Part shown: positions 43,634 to 50,637 of the stretch, in pieces
Position numbering within the stretch: the stretch's first letter is position 1
Layout: every line of letters starts with the position of its first letter
Origin: Fibrobacter succinogenes
GTDB taxonomy: Bacteria > Fibrobacterota > Fibrobacteria > Fibrobacterales > Fibrobacteraceae
NCBI GenBank assembly: GCA_902756345.1
Contig: CACVQR010000001.1
Coordinates: 248,001 to 312,000 of the forward strand
Reading direction: 5' to 3'
Length of the DNA: 64,000 nucleotides
Notes under the pieces: model-generated
What the model saw: only the letters and a program-made list of their open reading frames with translations
Database searches by the model: none
What the model was told of the DNA's origin: nothing
Translations under genes and position numbers: made by a program

Positions 43634-44611
43634 CTATCGCACAACACCTTTTTGCCAGCGAAGCACATAACGCTGTACTGCGCCAACCACCTTCAAAATC
43701 GCCGAGAACAGCACTGCCATCACGACAATCGCAGCGAATACCTTGTAATAAGCGCTCCAGACCTTCGAAGTGTTAATGTAGTAGCCAAGGCCACCCGGCT
43801 GCCCCATCATTTCGGCCATCACGAGCGTCGTAAAACCAAACGCAGCCGCCGTCATAATACCCGTAAAAATCTGCGGCATCGCATGGGGAATCGCAATATG
43901 GAAAATCTGGTACAGCTGCCCCGCGCCAAAAGTGCGCGAAAGTTCAAACAACGACTTCGGCGTACCCTGCACCCCGTCGGCCGTCATAGTCGCCACCGGG
44001 AACCAGGAGCATATCGCAATCAAGAAAGTCGCCGCCGCAAACGAAGTCGGAAAAAGCGTCAGCGCAAAAGGCATCCATGCCACTGCCGGAATCACGCCGC
44101 AAATGTTGAGCACCGGCAAAATCCAGTAACGAGCCTTCGGATACCAACCAATCAGCACACCCGTCAACACACCCGTCACCACGCCCACCGAAAATCCGGC
44201 TACAAAAAGGCGCAACGAGTAAAGCGTATTCTGCCAAATGAATTTGGTATCGCCAATAAAGGCGTCCATAATAATCGCAGGCCCCGGAAAGAACGGCTGC
44301 GGCAAAAACAGCAACTTGGTTCCAAGAATATCCCATGCCGCAAGAGCCAAGCCAACCGCGAAACGGAACTTCGCGCCCGCGAAAAATTTTGCCACCTTAT
44401 CTGCACTCGCCTTGCGGACAAACAGCACCACCGTATAGACCGCGTAATAGGCAATAATGGCAAGCAAAACTAAGCGGTATGCCAAATTGTCGTCAACTCT
44501 AAACCCGCCAAAAACATATTCCTTGATTCGCACATTTTCAGCCACCTGCGGAAAAAGCAAGTTTACCAAGAAGGCGATCAGGAAACCTGAAATCGTCAAA
44601 ACAATGTTCAT
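43634..44611 (-). CDS. tauC: ABC transporter permease, TauC/SsuC type
   Basis: This 325-residue membrane protein has an N-terminal pair of extra helices (residues 1-60) before the six-helix SsuC/TauC core, making it longer than the usual 250-280. The EAA-like loop GVQGTPKSLFELSRTFGAGQLYQIFHIAIP is at about 212-241. The family signature AAAFGFTTLVMAEMMGQPGGLGYYI follows. It lies between the binding protein (64 bp upstream, separated by a hairpin) and the ATPase (9 bp downstream). Confidence 0.88.
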   Translation of the reverse strand: MNIVLTISGFLIAFLVNLLFPQVAENVRIKEYVFGGFRVDDNLAYRLVLLAIIAYYAVYTVVLFVRKASADKVAKFFAGAKFRFAVGLALAAWDILGTKLLFLPQPFFPGPAIIMDAFIGDTKFIWQNTLYSLRLFVAGFSVGVVTGVLTGVLIGWYPKARYWILPVLNICGVIPAVAWMPFALTLFPTSFAAATFLIAICSWFPVATMTADGVQGTPKSLFELSRTFGAGQLYQIFHIAIPHAMPQIFTGIMTAAAFGFTTLVMAEMMGQPGGLGYYINTSKVWSAYYKVFAAIVVMAVLFSAILKVVGAVQRYVLRWQKGVVR

Positions 44612-44633
44612 TCAACTCTCCGTAAAATTTTTA

Positions 44634-44654
44634 AAAATGCGCCCTTGCGGGCGC
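44634..44654 (-). terminator. Intercistronic terminator between tauA- and tauC-like genes
   Basis: On the minus strand GCGCCC, loop GCAA, GGGCGC is followed by ATTTTTAAAAATTTT. Placed just after the binding-protein gene, it would let more binding protein than permease be made. Confidence 0.7.
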
Positions 44655-44674
44655 TAAGCAACAAGGAATTTCGA

Positions 44675-45721
44675 TTACTTGTTCAAATCGACTTCTTCGT
44701 ACAGGTTCGCGACAAACTGGTCGGGATCCTGCGTGAGGTAGCCAATCTTCTTGAGCTGTTCGCTAAAGTAATGCAAGTCTCCCTTCACATCGCGGCCAAG
44801 AGTCTTGCGCTGTTCCAGCGAAGTGTACACATAACTCTTAATCAGTTCAACAGCCAGCGGCTTGTCTTCGATTTCGGAATACTTGCCTTCGGCAATAATG
44901 TCAACCGTTTCTTCGGGGTGTTCAGCAATCCAGGCTTCGGCCTTGTGAATCGCACGCAAGAGCGCTGCAATCTTTGCCGGTTCTTCCTTCAGAATCTTGG
45001 CAGACACATAAATGAAGCAGCAGTAGCGACCGTCAAATACCGGGTCCTTCGCCACATCCATAATCACGTCGGCCTTGCCCGACTTTTCGTAAGCAGAAGC
45101 GAGCGGATCCCAAATGGCAGCGGCATCAATCTGTCCCTGTTCCAAAGCTTCGAGCGCAAGGTTACCATCGGCATAAGGCAAGAACTGCACTTGATTATCT
45201 TCAGGTTTGGTCGAAACACCTCCCAGCGAAAGCCACAAGCTCGCAGCCTGATGCGGCGTGCCACCGATTTCATCGACAGCAATCTTCTTGCCCTTCAAAT
45301 CAGCGGCAGTCTTGTAGGGCGAACCCTTCTTTACAAGCACCTTGATGCAACCGATGTGAATACCATCGACAATCTTGATATCGACGCCATTTTCAATCGC
45401 CTGGAAAAACTGGAAATCAGAATTCGTGAGCGCATAAGTGCCCTTGCTAAGGCCCAGCTTACGCGTTTCGCCATCAGCGGCGATCAACTTGGCATCAATT
45501 CCTTCTTCGGCAAAGAATCCCTTTTCCTTAGCCACGTAAAAAGGCGCTCCACACAAGGAACCGTCCAGAATCGGGAGTTCCAAAGTACCGAACTTGAACT
45601 GGGATTTTTCTGCCTGCGGGGCTTCCTGTTTTTCCGCTTTTTCGTTACCGCATGCTCCGGCCAACAGGGCAAAGCCAAAAGCGAGCAAAGCGGTCAGATA
45701 AATTTTGAGATTGTTTACCAT
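44675..45721 (-). CDS. tauA: Lipoprotein binding protein, TauA/SsuA type
   Basis: This 348-residue lipoprotein has lipobox LAGAC (Cys24), an acidic linker (GNEKAEKQEAPQAEK) and a TauA/SsuA binding domain (GTLELPILDGSLCGAPFYVAKEKGFFAEEGIDAKLIA). A CC pair occurs in DPVFDGRYCCFIYVS. I use the ATG at 45721 because AGAGGAA lies just before it; an upstream in-frame ATG at 45739 overlaps that site. It is highly similar to the orphan protein at 34760-35788, which suggests recent duplication. It captures a sulfonate-like or related sulfur compound for TauBC. Confidence 0.88.
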   Translation of the reverse strand: MVNNLKIYLTALLAFGFALLAGACGNEKAEKQEAPQAEKSQFKFGTLELPILDGSLCGAPFYVAKEKGFFAEEGIDAKLIAADGETRKLGLSKGTYALTNSDFQFFQAIENGVDIKIVDGIHIGCIKVLVKKGSPYKTAADLKGKKIAVDEIGGTPHQAASLWLSLGGVSTKPEDNQVQFLPYADGNLALEALEQGQIDAAAIWDPLASAYEKSGKADVIMDVAKDPVFDGRYCCFIYVSAKILKEEPAKIAALLRAIHKAEAWIAEHPEETVDIIAEGKYSEIEDKPLAVELIKSYVYTSLEQRKTLGRDVKGDLHYFSEQLKKIGYLTQDPDQFVANLYEEVDLNK

Positions 45722-45737
45722 CGTGAATTCCTCTTTC

Positions 45738-45784
45738 AAAAAAGGCGCCCCTGAAAATGGACTTCGAATATTTCCAGGAGCGCC
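45738..45784 (-). terminator. Terminator-like hairpin between the AhpD-like and tauA-like genes
   Basis: On the minus strand GGCGCTCCTG pairs with CAGGGGCGCC (one mismatch) and is followed by TTTTTT, 17 bases before the binding-protein ATG. It may attenuate transcription entering the importer genes. Confidence 0.65.
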
Positions 45785-45805
45785 AGGTTGTACGGAGAGT
45801 ACAAA

Positions 45806-46360
45806 TTACTTGATATTTTCTCTCCAAGTAGCGGGCTTGAACAGCTCCTTCAAGGGCAACAGACGCTTGTCAACGTCGACACCCAAGACAGAATTGAAGT
45901 TGTTCGTCGCCTGCATCTGAGCGCCAAAGCCCACGATAATGATAATCTGTTCGTCGGTATAGAACTTGCGGAGACCTTCGAAAAGTTCGTCCGGAACCTT
46001 TGTCGGATCCTTCACAATCTGCTGACCCAGCTGCTGCAAAAGCTTCTCGTTTTCCGAAGTTTCGAAGTTGTTCGGATCGAGACCCAGAGCCTTCAGGTCG
46101 CTAATGAAGAACAGCGAGCAAAGAAGGCAGCCGTTCGTCGTAGAAACCGAATGTGCAAAAATCGTTGCAGCACGCAGACCCACCGTCTTTTCGAGACTTT
46201 CCCAAGCATCGTACCAGCCCATGAAAGCCTTGTAGATGCCGTAATCCTGGAGCATCACCAACTTCATGTTAGTCACCTTGCCTGCAGCTTCCAGCTTTTC
46301 GTAAGCAGCCTTTGCTTCGCCAGTCAATTCATTCGGTTGTTTTAAATGTACTCTAGCCAT
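45806..46360 (-). CDS. AhpD/carboxymuconolactone-decarboxylase-like protein
   Basis: This 184-residue all-helical protein of the CMD/AhpD family has the redox motif CLLC at residues 78-81 in FAHSVSTTNGCLLCSLFFI. AhpD-like proteins act as peroxidases or disulfide reductases. Members turn up often in sulfur-starvation operons, where they may handle sulfur-compound oxidation or oxidative stress. AAGGAG is nine bases before the ATG. It lies upstream of the tauACB-like genes with a terminator-like hairpin in between, and its promoter resembles that of the cystathionine/cysteine operon. Confidence 0.85.
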   Translation of the reverse strand: MARVHLKQPNELTGEAKAAYEKLEAAGKVTNMKLVMLQDYGIYKAFMGWYDAWESLEKTVGLRAATIFAHSVSTTNGCLLCSLFFISDLKALGLDPNNFETSENEKLLQQLGQQIVKDPTKVPDELFEGLRKFYTDEQIIIIVGFGAQMQATNNFNSVLGVDVDKRLLPLKELFKPATWRENIK

Positions 46361-46382
46361 TGTTTATACTCTCCTTGTGGTG

Positions 46383-46530
46383 CGTAAGCACCGTTTTTTG
46401 TTATTGATTTTGATGAAGTCTTTTTTGGTTAAGTTTAATTCCCTACCATTTTTGTAGGCTTTAAGATAGAATAAGAATTCGCCCTTTTCAAGGCATAAAC
46501 ACATACTATTTAACTATGGTTTGTTATAAA
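46383..46530 (-). promoter_or_regulatory. Control region of the AhpD-like/Tau operon
   Basis: In gene orientation TTGAAA (46491-46486), 17 bp and TATCTT (46468-46463) form the promoter. CCTAC-N7-GTAGG (46442-46458) lies at the likely start point. Upstream, TATAACAAACCATAG (46527-46513) matches TATAACAAACCAAAG before the cystathionine operon. A GGTGC/GCACC hairpin (46383-46396) precedes the ribosome site. Confidence 0.6.
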
Positions 46531-46555
46531 AGAAAGCTATTACATCCGCATCCAC

Positions 46556-46583
46556 TAAAAAACTCCACCAACCTGGTGGAGTT
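46556..46583 (-). terminator. Terminator of the cystathionine/cysteine operon
   Basis: On the minus strand AACTCCACC, loop AGGTT, GGTGGAGTT is followed by TTTT, 33 bases after the cysteine-synthase-like stop codon. Confidence 0.88.
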
Positions 46584-46615
46584 TTGAAGACAGAGGTAAT
46601 ATCAACTAGTGACTT

Positions 46616-47527
46616 TTACTCATACAATCCCTTGCTAAAGTAACGGTCGCCGCGGTCGGGGGCTACGAATACGATGTTTCCGCGGGCGCCCGAGGCGATG
46701 AGTTTCTTGGCCGCGGTGAACGCGGCGCCCGAAGAGGAGCCTGCAAAGATTCCTTCTTTCTTGGCGAGTTCGCGAGCGCCGCCAAAGGCGTCGTCATCGT
46801 TGATTTTGATGACCTGATCTACGAGCGACATGTCCATGGTGTCGGCGATAAAGTCGTTGCCGATTCCTTCGATGTTGTAGTCGCCATGTTCGCCGCCGCC
46901 CATAGTAGAGCCGATGGGGTCTGCGAGCACGCCCTTGATGTTCGGGTTCTTTTCCTTGAGCGCCTTAAGGATTCCGCTGAAGGTGCCGCCACTGCCTGCG
47001 CCGGCGACCACGTAGTCGATTTGTCCGTCCAAATCTTCGTAGATTTCGGGGCCGGTGGTTTCGTAATGGGCCAGCGGGTTTGCCATGTTGCGGAACTGTC
47101 TGAGCGAAACAGAGCCCGGAATTTGCGTCAGGAGTTCTTCGGCCTTCTTTTCGGCGCCGAGCATGCCGTCTTCGCGGGGGGTGTTGATGAGTTCTGCGCC
47201 GAGAGCACGCATAAGCGTCTGCTTTTCTTGCGAGAACTTGGTGGGCACCACGAATATCACGCGGATGCCGCGGTTGAGCGCTGCGAAAGCGATGCCGAGG
47301 CCTGTATTGCCTGCGGTGGCTTCGACAATGGTTCCACCCGGTTTCAAGAGCCCCTTTTCAATCGCGTCGTTCACCATGTAAAGGCCGGTGCGGTCCTTCA
47401 CGCTGCCCGAGGGGTTCCAGAGTTCGAGTTTAGCAAACAGGTTTACGCCTTCGGGGAGTCCGACATGGTTAAGCTTTACAAGCGGAGTCTTCCCGATTAA
47501 AGATTGCATCGATTCATAGTAATGCAT
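46616..47527 (-). CDS. cysK: Cysteine synthase / cystathionine beta-synthase-like enzyme
   Basis: This 303-residue fold-type II PLP enzyme has the PLP lysine in NPSGSVKDRTGLYM (Lys44), the substrate loop EATAGNTGLGIAF and the phosphate-binding GAGSGGTFSG. It could form cysteine from O-acetylserine and sulfide (CysK/CysM). Alternatively, it could form cystathionine from serine derivatives and homocysteine, as in MccA. The latter is attractive because it is two bases from a cystathionine gamma-lyase-type gene, as in mccAB. The C-terminal regulatory CBS domains of eukaryotic beta-synthases are absent. Confidence 0.88.
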   Translation of the reverse strand: MHYYESMQSLIGKTPLVKLNHVGLPEGVNLFAKLELWNPSGSVKDRTGLYMVNDAIEKGLLKPGGTIVEATAGNTGLGIAFAALNRGIRVIFVVPTKFSQEKQTLMRALGAELINTPREDGMLGAEKKAEELLTQIPGSVSLRQFRNMANPLAHYETTGPEIYEDLDGQIDYVVAGAGSGGTFSGILKALKEKNPNIKGVLADPIGSTMGGGEHGDYNIEGIGNDFIADTMDMSLVDQVIKINDDDAFGGARELAKKEGIFAGSSSGAAFTAAKKLIASGARGNIVFVAPDRGDRYFSKGLYE

Positions 47528-47528
47528 A

Positions 47529-48689
47529 TTATGCTTCCTTTGCGGCGTTAATGCCGGCGTTCAAATCCAAGATAATGTCATCCACTTTTTCGATACCTAC
47601 AGACAAACGAATGAGTCCGTCGGTAATGCCCACCTTCTCACGAATTTCCTTCGGAATAGAGGCATGGGTCATGGTAGCCGGATGGCATACGAGGCTTTCA
47701 ACACCGCCCAAACTTTCGGCCAGCGAAATCAGCTGCAGGGCCTTGAAGAATTTCTTGATGTCATAATTCTCGTAAAGTTCAAACGAAATCATGGCGCCAC
47801 CGTTCTTGGCCTGCTTCTTGTTGATTTCGTAACCCTGAGCAGTCGGAAGTCCCGGATAGTACACGTGCTTTACAGCTTCATGCTGTTCCAGGTAGCGGGC
47901 AATGCGTTCCGCATTTTCGGTATGGCGATCAAGGCGCACGCCAAGCGTCTTGATACCGCGAATCAAAAGGAATGAATCGAAGGGGCCAAGCACCGCACCC
48001 ACGGCATTCTGATTGAATGCCAGCTTTTCCGCGATTTCCTTATTGTTCGTTACAGCGAGGCCTGCCACCACATCGCTGTGGCCGCCCAAGTACTTGGTCG
48101 CAGAATGTACCACGATGTCGGCGCCAAGTTCCAGCGGGCGTTGCAAATAAGGAGTCATGAAGGTGTTGTCGACAATGGTCAGAATTCCATGCTTCTTCGC
48201 AATCGCGGAAACGCCAGCCAAATCCGTTACGGTCAGGAGCGGGTTCGCCGGGCTTTCGATAAAGAAAGCCTTTACATCGGGCGTCACCTTGGTATCGAGC
48301 GCTGCCAAGTCGGTCGTATCTTCGATAGAATAGGTAATGCCGAGGTTCTTGAATACTTTGTCCAAAACGCGGAAGGTTCCACCGTAGACATTGCTGGAGA
48401 TGATGATGCGGTCGCCCTGCTTGAAAAGCGAAAGTACCGTAGAGGTAGCCGCCATGCCGCTACCAAAAGCAAAGCCCGCGACACCGCCTTCAAGGTCGGC
48501 AATTAATGCTTCGAGCGCTGCGCGCGTGGGGTTACCCGTGCGGGAATATTCCCAGCCGGTATTTTCGCCGAGACCCGCCTGCTTGTAGGTAGAAGTCTGG
48601 TAGATGGGCACGTTGACGGCTCCGGTGACCTTGTCACCATCGATGCCGCCGTGGATGAGTTTCGTTTCGATATACTTGGAAGTTGACAT
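47529..48689 (-). CDS. Cystathionine gamma-lyase/gamma-synthase (MccB/MetB type)
   Basis: This 386-residue Cys/Met-metabolism PLP enzyme has the N-terminal TKLIHGGIDGDKVTGAVNVPIYQTSTYKQ, WEYSRTGNPTRAALE and the PLP lysine in VVHSATKYLGGHSDVVAG, with VESLVCHPATMTHAS near the C-terminus. Lyase (cystathionine to cysteine) and synthase (O-acyl-homoserine plus cysteine to cystathionine) activities cannot be separated by eye. The cysteine-rich leader peptide upstream implies that the operon product controls cysteine supply, which favours reverse transsulfuration. It is the first gene of the operon, with the cysteine-synthase-like gene two bases later. Confidence 0.9.
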   Translation of the reverse strand: MSTSKYIETKLIHGGIDGDKVTGAVNVPIYQTSTYKQAGLGENTGWEYSRTGNPTRAALEALIADLEGGVAGFAFGSGMAATSTVLSLFKQGDRIIISSNVYGGTFRVLDKVFKNLGITYSIEDTTDLAALDTKVTPDVKAFFIESPANPLLTVTDLAGVSAIAKKHGILTIVDNTFMTPYLQRPLELGADIVVHSATKYLGGHSDVVAGLAVTNNKEIAEKLAFNQNAVGAVLGPFDSFLLIRGIKTLGVRLDRHTENAERIARYLEQHEAVKHVYYPGLPTAQGYEINKKQAKNGGAMISFELYENYDIKKFFKALQLISLAESLGGVESLVCHPATMTHASIPKEIREKVGITDGLIRLSVGIEKVDDIILDLNAGINAAKEA

Positions 48690-48738
48690 TTTTTGAAGTC
48701 CTTTAGCGCCTTGCGCCTTTTAATGTTTAAATTCGAAT

Positions 48739-48773
48739 AAAAAATCCCGCTCCGGAGACAAAACCGAGCGGGA
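48739..48773 (-). terminator. Attenuator terminator before the cystathionine operon
   Basis: On the minus strand TCCCGCTC (48773-48766) pairs with GAGCGGGA (48752-48745) and is followed by six T. It stands 27 bases after the leader-peptide stop codon and about 50 bases before the first gene, so it can stop transcription ahead of the operon. Confidence 0.8.
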
Positions 48774-48799
48774 ATCTGTTTTAGATAAAAGCCTAAAAA

Positions 48800-48862
48800 C
48801 TAGTCGCCCGTTCGACATCGACCCCAACAGAAACAACACATATTCATCAAGTTATGAGTCAT
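48800..48862 (-). CDS. Cysteine-rich leader peptide (20 residues)
   Basis: ATG at 48862 opens MTHNLMNMCCFCWGRCRTGD, ending in TAG. Four cysteines occur in eight residues (positions 9-16). It lies between a good promoter (48892-48920) and a Rho-independent terminator (48739-48773), upstream of the cystathionine lyase/synthase-type gene. This is the classic layout of a leader that senses charged cysteinyl-tRNA: stalling at the Cys codons would prevent the terminator. AGGA lies about nine bases before the ATG; internal ATGs at codons 6 and 8 are alternative starts. Confidence 0.75.
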   Translation of the reverse strand: MTHNLMNMCCFCWGRCRTGD

Positions 48863-48871
48863 TTACATTTT

Positions 48872-48968
48872 CCTACTATTTTCGTAGGGATAATATAGAC
48901 AAAAACAATAACGCTGTCAACTGAAAACGGGCTATCCAGTTATACTATTTTTCTTTGGTTTGTTATAG
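48872..48968 (-). promoter_or_regulatory. Promoter and operators of the cystathionine operon
   Basis: In gene orientation TTGACA (48920-48915), 17 bp and TATATT (48897-48892) form a near-consensus promoter. CCTAC-N7-GTAGG (48872-48888) overlaps the expected start point. TATAACAAACCAAAG with AGTAT after it (48967-48943) lies upstream, as before the AhpD-like gene. Confidence 0.75.
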
Positions 48969-48969
48969 T

Positions 48970-49638
48970 TTAAAACGATAACCAGCCGGTATCAAGGCCA
49001 GTCACGGGCACAATACGCTTCACATTCTTCTGCGCATCGGTAACCACGGCCATTCCCGTCAGATAATTCATCCAGCGTTGCGGCGTAAAGGTCATCTTGC
49101 AAAAGTGCGTGAGACACGGAACAACCCAAGCATCGTGCGTCGCAAAAATGTTGAAACGGGCGCCACCCTTTTCAAGCATCATCGAAAGCATTTCTTCGGA
49201 ACGTGCAGGCAGCGGCGCAAACGCTTCTTTATCGCCGCGTAGCTTACCTGCAGCCTCATTCTTCAGCCATTCGCAAATGCCTTCGTAAAATCCTGCGCGT
49301 AAGACCTTGGTGTATTCGTCGTAATCTTGAACAAAGTATTCTGCGAGGCAATCCATCTTTTGTATCGACGGATTTTGGATGCCGCGTCCAAGGCCAATAT
49401 TCAAAGCCGTTTCAACGCAACGGCCTACCGGACTCGAAAAGAAACTCATATCGCCTTCGGCAGGAATGCACTTGCCAAGCGACAGGGCCTGCTCGCGCCC
49501 ACGCTCCGTAAGGCCCACATGCGCACCAAAATCAGGATCCTCAGGAGTTATATGCCTGCGTTCCCCGTGACGAATCAAAAGGAATACGCGTTCGTCAGAC
49601 GCAAGCGAATTGAAGAAGGTTGACGCGGGAATGAACAT
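48970..49638 (-). CDS. Histidine phosphatase family protein
   Basis: This 222-residue protein has the phosphoglycerate-mutase-like RHG motif in FLLIRHGERRHIT (catalytic His at about residue 24), the second Arg in FFSSPVGRCVETA and the second His in FATHDAWVVP. Such enzymes remove phosphate from sugars, nucleotides or proteins; the substrate is unknown. A dispersed hairpin repeat lies between it and the next gene. Confidence 0.85.
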   Translation of the reverse strand: MFIPASTFFNSLASDERVFLLIRHGERRHITPEDPDFGAHVGLTERGREQALSLGKCIPAEGDMSFFSSPVGRCVETALNIGLGRGIQNPSIQKMDCLAEYFVQDYDEYTKVLRAGFYEGICEWLKNEAAGKLRGDKEAFAPLPARSEEMLSMMLEKGGARFNIFATHDAWVVPCLTHFCKMTFTPQRWMNYLTGMAVVTDAQKNVKRIVPVTGLDTGWLSF

Positions 49639-49655
49639 ATAAGCCTTATTTGTCT

Positions 49656-49674
49656 TCCCGGCCTTGAGCCGGGA
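49656..49674. repeat. Short hairpin of dispersed-repeat type
   Basis: TCCCGGC, loop CTTGA, GCCGGGA followed by TCTCC. This resembles the short intergenic palindromes common in Fibrobacter and Treponema chromosomes. It lies just outside the PAP2 phosphatase stop codon. Confidence 0.45.
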
Positions 49675-49683
49675 TCTCCTATT

Positions 49684-50229
49684 CTAAGCAATCATCCCCG
49701 AAACCGGAATCCAAATGGCATGCGCAATTGCAAAGCTCAAAACACCCAGCAAGAAACCGCAAATAATATCCGTGAGCCAGTGCACGCCAAAGTACACGCG
49801 CAAAAGTCCCCATGTGAGTGGCAAGAGCATCATGATCCAGCCGTACTGCGGCACCGCATAGAACACCGCCGAGGCCACCGCCAAGTTATTCATGGTATGG
49901 CCAGACGGAAAGCTGTACTTGTCGAGAGGCGGAACTTCCGCCTTGATTTGCGGATTCACCGCAAATGGCCTCGGCCGCTTGGTAGAAAGTTTAACGCCCT
50001 CGTACAAGGCGAGCGCCACTCCCACCGCTACCAAAGCCTGCGCCAAAATCGGCCAGAACGCAGACCAGCCAATATGCAAAAAAAGAACCAGTGCAAAAAC
50101 ACCCCAAATGTAGCCGTCTCCCAGACGCACATAAAACTTGAGAAACTTCGTCGTCTTCTCGGAAAAATGCCGGTTCGTCCAATAGACCGAAACCCGGTTG
50201 TCAAACTCTGCTATTTTCTTGAACATCAA
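49684..50229 (-). CDS. PAP2-family membrane phosphatase
   Basis: This 181-residue membrane protein has the three PAP2 motifs: KLSTKRPRP at about residues 80-88, PSGHTMNN at about 108-115, and the terminal VYFGVHWLTDIICG motif with catalytic His. It has about five transmembrane segments. It may dephosphorylate undecaprenyl pyrophosphate, phosphatidylglycerol phosphate or another lipid phosphate. It is transcribed leftward as is the phosphatase after it; the 45-bp gap holds only the hairpin. Confidence 0.9.
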   Translation of the reverse strand: MMFKKIAEFDNRVSVYWTNRHFSEKTTKFLKFYVRLGDGYIWGVFALVLFLHIGWSAFWPILAQALVAVGVALALYEGVKLSTKRPRPFAVNPQIKAEVPPLDKYSFPSGHTMNNLAVASAVFYAVPQYGWIMMLLPLTWGLLRVYFGVHWLTDIICGFLLGVLSFAIAHAIWIPVSGMIA

Positions 50230-50298
50230 CGGGGAATTTAGTAAATAAGCCGCCGCTAGGCCAAGCCCCTGATAAATTCCAGAGCGAAATTCTCACGC

Positions 50299-50637
50299 CT
50301 AATCTTTAACGCACCGCACAGAATAAGCCCATGTTTTATGGTTACCACTTATCAATGCATCATCGCTTGCAGCGGGTTCAAGTACACGATAATCTAGTTC
50401 CAATGCGAATGCGTGATAAATATTCTGTTCACTGGAATTCAAATTTTCACCCATCCATGTTTGCGAGCCAATGGTTACCGTCTTGTAGGTTTTTCCATCT
50501 CGGGAATCTATCATAGTCCCGTGAACAACAGTACTTGGGTCTACCCAAACATACTCCGGGCCGGTACTACTTTCACTATCATTACCACAGGCCACCAAAC
50601 AGATGGAAATACTTAACAAAAACGTCAATTTTTTCAT
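50299..50637 (-). CDS. Short lipoprotein with remnant FISUMP domain
   Basis: This 112-residue protein has a lipoprotein signal (LSISICLVACGND, Cys18). The start of the Fibrobacter paralogous domain is present (GTMIDSRDGKTYKTVTIGSQTWMGENLN), as is its usual end (WAYSVRCVKD). Full FISUMP proteins are about twice as long, so the middle of the domain appears to be deleted in frame. The ATG follows the upstream ATPase stop without a gap (TAGATG), with GGGAG six bases before it. This family is the strongest taxonomic clue in the window. Function is unknown, on the cell surface. Confidence 0.75.
   Translation of the reverse strand: MKKLTFLLSISICLVACGNDSESSTGPEYVWVDPSTVVHGTMIDSRDGKTYKTVTIGSQTWMGENLNSSEQNIYHAFALELDYRVLEPAASDDALISGNHKTWAYSVRCVKD

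Noticed and set aside
48690-48738. SAM or T-box riboswitch before the cystathionine operon
   Set aside because: No SAM-box or T-box core is visible; the leader peptide with a terminator explains the region better.
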